A stretch of 64,000 bases of DNA. Origin: Aspidiotus rigidus. Its lineage: Eukaryota; Arthropoda; Insecta; Hemiptera; Diaspididae. The DNA lies in assembly GCA_035079385.1 (NCBI GenBank), contig JAVHKY010000012.1, positions 1,594,501 to 1,658,500 on the forward strand, given 5' to 3'. The notes beneath the pieces were generated by a model, which did no database searches, was not told where the DNA came from, and worked only from the letters and a program-made list of their open reading frames with translations. Position 1 is the stretch's first letter, and each line of letters opens with the position of its first letter. Below, piece after piece: positions 34,321 through 46,200 of this stretch. A program made the position numbers and the translations under genes.

Positions 34321-36220
34321 CCGAGAGTCAAATTTGCAAGAATGATGAAATGAAATAAAATAAAAATTGGGCTTTTCCCGCATACGTATATGAAAGAATA
34401 TTTATTTAGAGTTGATACTTGATTACTAGGTCGAAGAAAAGGTAATTCCTAAGCATTCAAATGGGTATCGTCAATATTCTCGAATGATTTCCAACCGCTT
34501 TGCCACGTGGTATAAATGAAAAAAGCCGAGATAATTTATGCCAACCGGTATTGAAACCGTACAGAGTTACTATCGCAATATCTTTTTAAAATTTATTTTT
34601 CGAGCGGTAGAGCAACACTGGGAGCTATTTGCTCGATCGACACTTCAGGAAGTACACAAGACTCAGATCTCGGTCCTACCCGCCACGATAGGACCAGACC
34701 AGCTCAGTCATTAGAACATAGATACTTTCCGTCAGGGTAGAAAGGATAATCTAGGGATATGGTACTGGTTCACGAAGATTCACTTTTAGAGATCCCCTAG
34801 GCTATAGGATACGTAAATACAAGAGTCGTCGTTAATGTACGCTCTACAATCATACCAGACTCAAAGGAGGGAGTCTGTCATATCGCCATTCACTACGAAA
34901 GCCGGATGGTCGAAGCTAAAATAAATGAGCGCACGAGGATTGAAAATAAATTTAATCCAAAAGTAGCTGAGGTAAGCTGAAAATAAGAATTTAGAAACTT
35001 GGCCGAAAGAAATCATCGTAGAGTAGAAAGGAAGGTTACCCGACGTATGTCAAATCTTCTTCGTTGTTCATTTCAAATTTAGAATCTTGATCGCTATCAA
35101 AGCTATTCGGTAAAAAGGAGCGAACCCGACAAAAGTTCATATGCAACATAAGTACATTTTAATATCGAAACTCAAATCTAACAACAGACTAGTCAGGATA
35201 AATATGAGTCCTGCTATGCTGTGTAGAATTGAATTCGTCTTTATCGTTTAAAATGGTATATAAGATAGCAAACTTGATTAAGTGTGGTGGTATCTGCCAT
35301 AGTCGAATCAGATTTCTTCATTTTTATGATGCTCCTTTTCATCCAAACGTTGGTAAAGCTCATTGTCTGGTATTCAATATGCTACGTCCATAATCGAACA
35401 CTCGAATCACCTTTCAGGTAAAAACTACCACGAAAAAACTGAGAGAGCGGGAATTCGTAAAGCAGGACTCACAAAATTCAAGGTTTCGACTCGTGCCACT
35501 CGAATCGGTTTATCACGAATCGACACACAGCTTTTGACGAAACTTTCCAAGAGGGCTTAATCGTAAGCGATTTAAAAAAATTTTCCACCGTTGGAACTTC
35601 TAAAAAATTAAAATTTTTATTCTCGAAACATTGTCTCAGTAGTATAGCTAATAAAAAAGATAGGAACAGTTTTATTAGGAGACTTTCGAAGCTAAATAAT
35701 AAAATCTCAAAGACCGAGCACATTGTTAAGAAATGACGAGTTCCTAAGCCCATATTCACGGCGATCCGTACGTGACAGTTCCCGAGATTTCCAAAAAACG
35801 CACTCTCGAGCCATCGTTGAACAAAGCCCGCGGTGCACTCGAGGAGTTCCTTACTTTTCCCCGCACCCGATCGTCTTCGCCGCTTAATCAACGTAGAAGG
35901 AGAAGGTACGGAACAGTAAGGATAATTGAATGGGAAAAACCGGACAATATCTGGGAGTAGATATCAGGATACGCGTAAAATCGGTGTAACGTTTTAGGAT
36001 TGAGACGAGACGGAATTTTTCTATCACGAGCGGACACGTACACACATTCACACTCACACGACCAAAATTCGTTCGGTAAATCGTTGTTATTTCACATGCC
36101 GTTTCTCAGATGGAGGGTTATCGTATCTGAATTCTTCATGGGTCCTCGAGAGTGAAAGGAAGGAACGTTCATGAAGAGCGGAGAGAGGATAGGAAAATGA
36201 AGTTCAACTTTTGGGGTTCC
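34321..36220. other. No recognised feature
   Basis: Overlapping frames on both strands (35,363-35,560, 35,478-35,891, 35,772-35,960) show no known domain, and their opposite-strand overlap makes coding doubtful. No RNA gene seen. Confidence 0.4.
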
Positions 36221-36229
36221 TCCTCTGCT

Positions 36230-37350
36230 CCAAAGACAGAGTGGAAGAGTTGAAAGTTTAGAAATGGTGTGGTAGGAATGTCTGATTCGGATTCCTTAGA
36301 TAAGTAAAAGAAACTTTTTCCCATCCAGGGCTTCTAATAAAGGTCGACCAGGGTACAGAGGCTTGTTAATAAGTTAGTTGAATGTTTGCTTTTTTCAGAA
36401 TGGTTCCCATTTTCAAAGAACGAGAGAACGGGTGCAAAGGATGTGGCGTTTTTGGCAGCTTTAACGACTGGATCATTCTCAGATTGATTGATATGGCCAG
36501 AGCAATCTATATGGATGTGATTTGGGTTTTGATCGAGTTAAGGATGAGTAATGTGAGATGAGGGCGTTGAATGAAGTAGTGAGAGCTGTACGTGTCCAGA
36601 ATGGCATGTAGTGGCGTACGCGGCCAGTTTTTTAGGATGTGGGTGAGAGAAATAAACCATCGATGGTGACTCTTGTGTAAAACGGTTTTCGATCGATATA
36701 CAGTGGAAACTCTATATAACGAATCTGAAGGGACCACAAAAAAATTCGTTATATAGAAAATTCCTTAGAAAGAAATTCATTTTTTTGTCTTATTTTTGCG
36801 AAGTTCCACATTTTGAATGATAAAAATTTTCAAATTTCACCTGAAAGTTGACATTGTTAGAAGGAAATGATGAAACATTCGTCAAAATTCAAATTTTCTG
36901 GAGAAAATATTCAAATGTTTACCAAAGAATCAGAATTTTCAGAAAAAAGTTTGAATTCAGGCCAGAAATCGACATTTTTTTTGGAAAAAATGACAAGATT
37001 TCTGTAGAAAATTCGTTATATAGAGTGAATTGTTCGTTATAAAGAGATTTTTTAACATGTAAAATTCATTGAAGGGGGAGGGTCCGAGGAAAAATTCGTA
37101 ATATAGAGGAATTCGTTATACAGGGATTCGTTATATAGAGTTTCCACTGTATTTAAAATACTGGCGTTACACAATTGGCCACCTCTGGCTTGAGTGTTTT
37201 AATATTCAAAGTAAGTTTTCGTGCAGTGTTAATCAAGTGGAGCAGCTGATAGAAGGAGGTGAGAGGAGAATCGAGATCATGCCGAGTACGCAGAACATGA
37301 AGGATGTCATACGGGATCCATATAAGCTGGGCTAGCAGACGACAAAGATG
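36230..37350 (-). pseudogene. LINE remnant (RNase H region), split by a MITE
   Basis: Minus-strand pieces CSGHINQSENDPVVKAAKNA (about 36,430-36,490) and flanking sequence recall the SHIGI.GNE..D.AAK block of LINE RNase H. An upstream open stretch (about 37,160-37,330) continues on the far side of the MITE at 36,701-37,149. Heavily decayed. Confidence 0.55.
36701..37149. mobile_element. pogo/Tigger-like MITE with TA target duplication
   Basis: 449 bp bounded by inverted CAGTGGAAACTCTATATAA and its complement TTATATAGAGTTTCCACTG, each flanked by TA (36,699-36,700 and 37,150-37,151). Internal ATTCGTTATATAG motifs recur in both directions. No transposase. The CAGTG start and TA duplication are typical of pogo/Tigger-type Tc1-mariner derivatives. 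Confidence 0.88.
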
Positions 37351-38049
37351 TTGCCCATTAGGGGGCTATCATTGAAGATGTAATTAATGTCATTAAAGTG
37401 GCATTCGTTTTCATATCGACTGATCTAGGTGAGCCTTTTGAATCCGTTCACTGCAGGCAGGTCAATATTTTTCGAGAAGCCACTCATGAGATTGGTGATA
37501 GGTTGAACTGGTAGATGTACTGGAAAAGAATGACCTCGAAGTTTGGTCGTTAAGTTTGTGGGGTTATCACTGTGTACTCAGGTAAAATGACTGGTTCGTT
37601 GGTGTGGTATGACGTAATTTGAGTCTCAGATGACTTTCTTAATTTTTCAGTCATGATAGTTTAGACTGAAAATTGCAGTCGCGTGAGGGCTCTGACAGCC
37701 AATTTTGGGGTATGGATGCAGCGGGATATATGGAAAGAGGAAACGTAGAATTTCGAGCTATGTAAGCAGATTAGGAAAGCGACTGCAAAAGAGAAATTCC
37801 GACCACCAAACGATTTGTATAGATTTGGGAAAGAACTTAGAAAAAGCTGTCACTTCCAAGCTACATACACATAAGTAAAATGAAAGGGAGACTTGAAAAA
37901 ACTTCGACTTTCGGCCTATACGAGGAGAGGTAGGACTGTAGATTAAGAGAAGAACCTCGAAGAACGCCGAATTAGAGAAGTGGTATTTCGGAAGAATTCT
38001 GATCATTGAGTGGTGAGTAGTTCTAAAGAAGGGCCTTTGAAAATTTATT
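37351..38049. other. No recognised feature
   Basis: No supported ORF or repeat boundary. Probably more decayed LINE sequence. Confidence 0.35.
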
Positions 38050-38582
38050 ACTTCTGAGAATTCACGTCCTCCATGATGGAGTAGGAGCAGGTTGTTTCTT
38101 CATCTTCTTCTCTCTTCAGGGATGATCTTAGTCCTCTTCTTCCTGCAAATCTGGATGTTGGTACACAGGTGTCGAGTAGGCCATAGAGTGGTTCTGCATA
38201 TTCCATTCCCGGTCCATCTTCTTCTTCATGACGATGGCCGCAAATGCAGACACCTGGTTCCATGCTTCTTTAGAACCTAGAATGGTGGGTACCAGCTATC
38301 TCTTGAAGAGACCGACTGAGCTTGTCCCGCTCAAACCTATACGCCTCACATTCAAATAAGGTGTGTTGGGGTCCATCATCCCGCAGTGCGAACACGTTGC
38401 CTGCTCAACTTTCCTGAACTTCTCGTGAAGGTATTTGTTGAAGCAGCCATGGCCGCTTAACACCTGCGTCAGGTGAAAGTGCAGCTGACCATGGTGTCAA
38501 TTCATCCTCTCATCAAAGTCGTGTATTAACACACAGGTTGTCCATATACCCAGCTCACTTTGGGCAATTCTTACTTTCTATT
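38050..38582 (-). pseudogene. R1-clade LINE, C-terminal part
   Basis: The minus frame reads HFHLTQVLSGHGCFNKYLHE, ATCSHCG and a SKEAWNQVSAF stretch, the C-terminal zinc region typical of R1-clade LINEs (LTQ.LTGHGCF..YL). Stops and a frameshift are present. It continues colinearly with 39,478-40,175 once the intervening MULE remnant is ignored. Confidence 0.8.
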
Positions 38583-39468
38583 GGGTTGGAAATAAATGAA
38601 CTTCAAATAAGAACGAATAAACATCAAAATAGGTTTTAAAAGCAGCAAAAAGAAAAAATGCATATCATTTAATAAATATCACGTCAGGTTAAAAAATTCA
38701 CTACAGAAATTAAATTAATGCTACAGAAAAATACATTGGAACAGCTTATAATTTTGTTCACATCAAAATATGAAAGAAGCAATAGATAAGTATTTTGTCA
38801 CGCCTGTCACGAGAACGTCAAATGAGAATATTTCCCCGTTTGAAAAATTCATGCAACGCTCACTGAACAATGAGGGCCTTCGCCGATTTCTTTGGCCTAC
38901 CTCGAGTACGCTTTCTTCCCAAAGGAATTACTTTAGCGGCATCGGGGGGAGAAACTAATTTCAACCTCAATTTCATACCCAGAACGTGTTTGCAAGTTCT
39001 ACATTTGGAAAAGTATGGACAGCTACACGTGGACTCGAACGAAGCATTCCTAAAAATTTTGATTGTCCAAATTTCTTGATTTTTGAAATCATCAAACGTG
39101 GACCAGTTTTGGAACGCATCTAATATTTCTGTCGTTATTTCAGGAGCTCCGGTAGAACTTGTATAGTACACGTCATAACCATCGAATTTTTGTTGGAGTA
39201 CAGTTTTATTTTGCATAGCCCAGTGGTAACCTCTAGTCCATTCCTGGAGTGATACGTGTCTGTAGAAGAATTCTTTCACTTGTAAGTATGACTTGGAGAA
39301 TTAATTTTCACCTGTTGAAGCATGTATAAATTGCTGCTCCAACAACAGTAAATGGTGTGCACAAGTTGATGTTCATTTTCCTATTATTTGATGCTTGTGT
39401 GTGCTAAATTGTATGTAAAAATGCTGGCGAGTAAACGTTCTAACTTGACGTGCCAAATATTTGTACCC
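38583..39468 (-). mobile_element. MULE (Mutator-like) remnant with SWIM zinc finger
   Basis: 886 bp flanked by a perfect 9 bp direct repeat CTTTCTATT (38,574-38,582 and 39,469-39,477), the duplication length expected of MULEs. Ends are weakly inverted (GGGTTGGAAATAAATG versus GGGTACAAATATTTGG). Inside, a minus-strand frame (39,279-38,860; 139 codons from a GTG, open further upstream) has the SWIM signature TCSCPYFSKCRTCKH and a RGRPKKSAKALIVQ tail, as at the C-terminus of insect MULE transposases. The DDE catalytic part is missing, so it is internally deleted and non-autonomous. Confidence 0.85.
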
Positions 39469-39477
39469 CTTTCTATT

Positions 39478-40175
39478 TTACAAGCAAGGAGCGCCTGGCT
39501 TCCTGCTTGACCTGTAAAGCCTCTCGTTGGTCGTCGTTGTCTTCTTTGCTTTGAACACCACCGCTCTCCCCTCAGCATGGAGCTCGATTGGTGGTGAATG
39601 TGCTAATACACAAAGAGTCTCTGTCGAGACAGTGCGGTAGGCACTAACACACCAGCTCTTCGTTGGATCTTTACCATCTCTCTCCTTCTGTATGGTATCT
39701 TCATGCAGTCGGCCTATTCTGGCACACCATATAGGAGGATCGACAAGGCGAGGCTCATCACGATCCTTCTTCTTGCTTCTCTCTGTCCTCCTAGGTTCCT
39801 CATCAGGCGGCTCAGGTATCCAACTACCTGGCCCGCCTTTTCCGCTGCCATCAGGAAATTAGGCCTGAAGCTCAGGTTTGAGTCAAACCACATGCCCAGG
39901 TACTTTATTCGCTTTTCGGTTGCTATTTCCATACCTTGCAGGCGAAAGGTGGGTGGACTGAACTTCCGACGGGTCGTGAATAGGAGGCCTCCGTCTCACC
40001 AGCTGCAAGTTCGAGTCCAGCCGACTCGATCCAACGCGTCACCATCTCTAGAGCCCGGTTTACCCTGCTCCACTTCTGAGCGTTACAATGAGAAATGTCA
40101 GCCTTCCCAAACAAACGATGTTCGAAATCAAAAAATCTAAAATTTTTGAAAGAGATTTCGCGAGCAACAACCAAA
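39478..40175 (-). pseudogene. R1-clade LINE, RT C-terminal half
   Basis: Minus-strand pieces VNRALEMVTRWIESAGLELA, then IKYLGMWFDSNLSF, LSRLMRNLGG and ILLYGVPE, then KIQRRAGVLV and VLAHSPPIEL. These are the RT palm/thumb and connection of R1-type elements in the right order. A frame change lies near 39,930 and a stop after GVPE. 5' truncated at about 40,180, just ahead of the zinc-finger gene. Confidence 0.85.
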
Positions 40176-40265
40176 GTGACCGCCGAGCTCTTTTATGATA
40201 AGTAACAAAATTTCTTATTTTCTTTCTTTTCTCTTTTCAGATAAGTAGTTCGGAGATCGTGAATC

Positions 40266-43200
40266 ATGAGTTTGATTAACGCCTGTCCTCCATCTACCCA
40301 GTCCGACTCGAGTGACGAGTTTCTAGAGGACGCCAATGACAAAAAATTGTACAAATGTTCTGTATGCTCTATGAAGTTTACCCGGTATTGTAGCCTTAAG
40401 GGGCACCTTTCGTCGCATAAAATTTCTCCAGGCTCGGAACCTGATGAAAATAATTTATTGTCAGCTGAGAAATCCAATCAGTCTTTCAAACCCGTTTCAC
40501 CCGAAGAACCTATTATAATGAAAGATGGCCTCTACACTTGTGCATTATGTAAAAAAGAATTTGAGGTTTTGAGATCTATAAGATTTCATATTACAAGTTC
40601 TCACCCAGATGCAGCTGGAATGTATCGCTGTCACCGATGTAGAAGAAACTTTGTACGATTGAAAGCCTTAAATATGCATAATTTACGTTATCATAATAAG
40701 GACCAATCACACGGAAAAAGTGTGTTTCCGTGTGATTTTTGTGAGCAAACTTTCAATAATAAAAAACGACAGACCAAACATATTCAATATCACAAAGAGC
40801 AACAGTGCATGCAGGAGTTGTTGTCAGATTCATATCTCAGTGATACGAGTGAAGAAGAAGCAACAACTGAAGTTGCTGAGAAGAATCCTACCCCGGAAGT
40901 CGGTGTGTCTGGTCGAGAACGAGGAGGTTCAAAACGGTTTGCTTGTTCATTCTGCGATAAATCGTTTCACAGTGTTTATGCTCGTTCAGCTCATTCGAAA
41001 GTGCATATTCGTCAGAGTCGCCAGGCCCATAATACTTTTGGACCACCGAAAAAATCGGTTCGTACACCTGACCAACGTGAGTTAGCCAAAACTCAGAAGA
41101 ATGTATCTTCGTCAGGAAGCTCTGGATCGACGTCCAGTTCATTGGAGCTTCAGAGTGCCCAAGATGAATCCTGTCTGTGTGAGTTCTGTGGCGAGTTGTT
41201 CACGTCACAATTGAGTTTGAAACAGCATTTAAACATGCGATGTCAGTCCAGTGAAAATGCTGAATCGGAACCAAGTGCGGAAATTAACAATGCCATAGAA
41301 CCTTCTCAGGTAATTAAAAATTTTCTTCTTTCATAAATTACTCGACTAAAATTTTGAATTTGATGGAACATGCCTTAGTGCAAGTCGATTTAACGTTGAA
41401 TTTTTGAGGAGCAAAACATTGGTTTTCTGCGTCTGTCAAAACGAGCGCTTTGTCTTATTTATGAGTATACAAATCCGATTTCCTGATCTAAATGTGGGTC
41501 ATCAAATGTGAGAAACTGTCCATAAAAATTCAATTTCTCGTAATCAATGTACCATATCAATATTTTTCATGAAAATACCAGGATTAAGAAAATTTTGATT
41601 AGGAGTTTTCTCTCACAATATCAAATACATATCGAAAAAAGTTGGTCTAAGGAAGAAAAATTATCATATTATTTATTTCCGGCCGATTTGTGGCTTTAAT
41701 GCGGGGAAAAATTAGAAGACAGTTCTATTAAACATTGTAAATTTGAGGGATGATCATGAAATGAATTCAGGAGGAGCTTGAAGAGATAGTATGAAGCTTG
41801 GTATGGTAAATTTCTTGATGTCAAAGTGTCATTCTGTTTCTCAAGGTTTCACTTCTCTCTTTCTTTTTTATTGCAGTTACACACGAGCCGTCCGACAAGT
41901 GAAGGTGAAGATATTGAACCTCATGGTATGGTCGACGAAGTCAACGGTGTTATGATTTTTTTAAAGCAAGAACCTCGTGAGGTAATTGTAAATTTTATTT
42001 ATTTTATCAACTACCTAACTACAATCCTGAAATTTGAGAGATTTTGTCGTAATATAATAATCGATTTAACGTTGGATTTTTGGGCACGTGAATGAAGGGT
42101 AAAACGTTGGTTTTTCGCATTGTCAAGACAAACATTTTTGTCTTATAATAATAATGAACGGATTTATTTCCATTAAATTTTTTATAAATGAATTACATTT
42201 TGTAGCTAACCCATCTACGGGCATAAGCCTCCCCCATCCTCTCTCAACACGATTCTGTCCCTTGCATCTCTTTGCCATCCAACTCTCTGCATATGATCTT
42301 ATTTCGTCGAACCACCTTCTTCTTGGACGGCCTCTCTCTCGTTTATGGTCATATGGAGTCCAGTCTAGTAGTATCTTTTCCCATCTTTTATTAGATTCCC
42401 TAACCACGTGCCCAGCATATCTTAGTTTTTGCTTTTTTATTATGCTTTACTCTCTGTTTTTTCTCTCACCATTTTGTTCCTCACTCTTTCTGCTCTTGTG
42501 ACCCCCAGCAAACTCCTTTCCATCGCCACCTGAGTTTTCCTCATTTTATCTAATTGTAAATTAGTTGGGGCCCATGTTCGTGACCCGTATACCATGGCCG
42601 GTAAAGTGCAACTTTCCCGTATCCTGATTTTGTTATTTATAGACATATTGCTTCTGTATATTTGCCTCAATGATCAGTAGCTTTTCCAACCCTGATTTAT
42701 TCTCCTTGATATGGCTTTATTTAGTCTGTCATCTAACGCTACCATGGCCTCCTTAACTATCTCAATCTCCCTTCTTTCTATAGTAATCTTTTCGTCGTTA
42801 TCTTCGTTTGAAATTAATTCTGTTTTATCTGTATTTATAACTTGCCCTGACAGTTTACTTTTTCCCTGAAATTCGTTCACCATTTCTTGAAGTTCTCTTT
42901 TACTTTGTGGTACTAATCTTATGATACTGAGCCCGCCCCCGTTTATTCTAATTCCCTTTTCTTCCCAACCTAATTCCCAAAGTATCTCCTCTAGTACAGC
43001 GTTATACAGGTTTGAAGCAAGCGGGTCGCCTTGTTTCACCCCTCTTCGTATTGGAAACCTTGGACCCACTTTATCTGTTTTAACTCTTGCTTTTGATTCC
43101 CTGTGTGTTCCTTTTATTAATCTTGTCTACTTTTTGGGGTATCCCCTGTCTTTTTAAAGTTTTCCATCAAAATTCATGATTCACTGTATCGAGAGCTTTA

Positions 43201-46200
43201 TAAGAATCTATTAATAACCCGGTGAATAATTTGTGTCCTCAAAAAACCCGTGGGACTAATGACCCATTTTAAGTACCCATAGTATCCTCATTTATCCCGA
43301 TTGAAAGTTTCATGAAATCTTCTCGACCAATCAGTGCTCAGAGTGTTCAATTCTGTGATGGGTGTCCTCATAATGTCCTCATGGAATAACCACCATTATA
43401 TCCCCATTATATCCTCATCACGTCCTCATAAAAGAACCCCTTATTGTATCCTCGAACTTTCATTGTATCCTCATTATGTCCTCATCCCGTCCTCATGGAA
43501 GAACTCTCATTGTATCCTCATATGAGAAGGGTCCTGGCAGAAGGGCCTACGTCCCATGAGAAATACATTGTGCGGGGGCCCTTTTGCCAGATACGTCCTC
43601 ATAAATGGTCTGTCACCTTCCACTACATAACCACTCAGACTTTTGTATCAATCACTCGGAAATAAATCCTCTTCATTGCAGTCACATTGCAGTGAAGACA
43701 GTGAATCGACATAAAAAGTCGAAGGTCCTGTAGAAATGCAGTTCAGCTGACTGCTGTCCAGGAATTATCATCTTCACACCTATTTCATCTTATATAGATA
43801 GCACTCGCTTCTTTCTCTGCGAGTGTTACTGCAACACTGTCAACAAACATTTTGAGGGTGTTATGATATCCTCTTTATGTCCTCATAATATTCTCAAAAG
43901 TGCGGACAATTAGCGGGTATAGTGAGGACACGTCACAGTGTCTAATAAGTTTGCTCATTACACCCTCATTATGTCCTCACCATTGAGGATACTTTCAGGG
44001 TAAATTGAGTATATAAAGAGGATTTGTGAAACTTATAATCTGTTTCCTCATTTCACTCTTTAAATGTCCTCGATACGAGGAGACATTGAAGACATAATGA
44101 GGGTAATGAAATTATTTTTCAAAAAAGGGTGTGGACTTAAAATTAATTCTGTTGTATCCTCAATACTTCTTCATTATGTTCTCATTGTGAGGACATTTTA
44201 TTCACCGGGAAAATGTTTATGGTAATTTTGTACTCGTTAGATTTTTCGATCAGTTGATTCATTATAAACAGGTGGTCGATTGTCGAGCATGCCTTACGAA
44301 AACCCGCTTGCTCCTTTCCTTGATTATCGTCCAGTTATTGATAGCATCTGTTTTTAATCACTTTTGAAAAAATTTTACTCATACTGGAGCTCAGGTTTGA
44401 TGGTCGGTAGTTTCCTATATCAGCTTTGTTACCTATAATATTAAGTCTACTACTCTCCATTGATGAGGAATATTTTCTTCCTCCATTATCAGATTAAGTA
44501 AATCCTTTATGGCTGAAGGGAGTTCGTAGGCGAAAATTTTTAAAATTTCATTTGATATTTTATCGGGACCGGGAGCTTTGTCATTCTTTAGGTTTTTTAA
44601 AACTGTCTCAACTTCTTCTTTTCGAATGGGGGCACTGCTAGATTCGTTCATTCTGTCGTTCATCTCTACCTCTATTTTTCCGTCTTCCCCTCTTGAATCA
44701 CTCTTGTATAGATTTATGTAAAAGTTTATTGCTATTTGTACCATCTCTTCTCTTCTGTATTCTCTCGTCCCTTCTTCATTCAGCAGAGTATTCATTACAT
44801 ATTGACCTGAGCACAAGTTTTTCCTTACTTTTCTGATGGACCATGACTTCTATAGGATTTCTTTTGTAATTTTCTCCTATATCTTGTTTGATTGGGAATT
44901 TTCTCTCACAATATCAAATATACATCTCTTGAGTACTTTTCGTTGGGGAACACCATTTTCGACTGTATGATGAGAGGTTGTTTTGTTATCTGACAGAAAT
45001 GGATCTGAGTATTTTGGAAAGGTTTCCTCTTTTTGCATATAAAAAATCCGCAGGTATGCTTCGTGAAGATCTAAGAAAATAGTATAGAAAGATGAGTTCG
45101 TTCAATTTGGTTTTGGAGAACGGCCAGAGCTTGGATAGAGTTTCGTCCCTTTCTGAAGCCATATCGTACAGGAGATAGTGAAGTGTTACGTTCTAGAAAC
45201 CACCAGAGTCTTCCCAGGTTTCACAATCGGGAGGGGGGGGGGATGAACGCCAACTTCCAGACTGAGGGATACAAATATACCTCTTGAATTCACGGTTGGA
45301 ATATGGAATACAGATTTTATATGCGATATTAGCCGTTCATTTTACTCCTGCAATGTGATAACGTCAAACCGGCGAATTGTGAACAAAAATCAACTTTTTG
45401 AAAATTGTATTTTTTTGAAGTAATATTGTGCGCCTCACTGAGATGCGATTCAAGATTTCTTGGTGCGGATTGAAAGGTAATACTCTCAACTACTGATATA
45501 TGACCAGAACATTACTTTTGAGTCAATAGGTCAAAGGCTACAGTATGTTCACCATTACACACCCAATATTCACAATTGCCCCCCCCCCAATTCTGGGTAA
45601 TTGTGAACATAGTGTATTTCTTATGGGACGTATGGGATGTCCACAATTATATACCCCTAAATCTAAAAATACATTTCAAACACGTATGTTCACAATTACC
45701 CCTAGAACTAAAAATACGGTCGTCTAATTGTGAACACTCATCTAAGGAGACGCATATGAATGTATGTTTTTGGAGTTTTAATTACAGTCATCATAAAATG
45801 TATCTGAACACCATAAACTTAGAACAAAATTGAAACATTAATTTGAAGGAATGTTAGAATCTAAAATGTGGAAATTGAAGAACAAGAAATACAAGTATTT
45901 TGATTTTTGAGAGATAAAAATGACAACGTTTTTTCCTGCTCTGGTTTGTCAATTCTGCACTTTTTTTTCTGTGGACTGTGAAGCTGTAGGATTGGCCTAC
46001 AAGATGGCGTCATCAGCACACTCGAAACTGCAATTGCAAGCTGCAGGCTGACATTGTTCACAATTACCCCGTGTTCACAATTATACTCTGTTCACATTAA
46101 GGAAGGATAGAAATATGACCTTGAGGACGGAACGGTAGATTAAAATTACCCGGAGCGTTCCGTTCTCGAGGTCATATTTCTATCCATCCTTAACGTGAAC

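Noticed and set aside
34600..34940. Structured-looking GC-richer stretch, considered as a possible tRNA or rRNA piece
   Set aside because: No tRNA cloverleaf, CCA-end box or A/B box pair found; no rRNA signature recognised.
35478..35891. 137-codon minus-strand ORF
   Set aside because: Overlaps plus-strand frames of similar quality, no recognisable domain, no splice support.
40888..41142. 84-codon minus-strand ORF and 40,720-41,085 plus-strand ORF
   Set aside because: Shadows of zinc-finger exon 1, which is in the third frame with correct finger spacing.
43240..43600. TCCTCAT repeats considered as a CRISPR-like array
   Set aside because: Eukaryotic sequence; the motif is short, spacing is irregular and the array lies inside inverted transposon termini.
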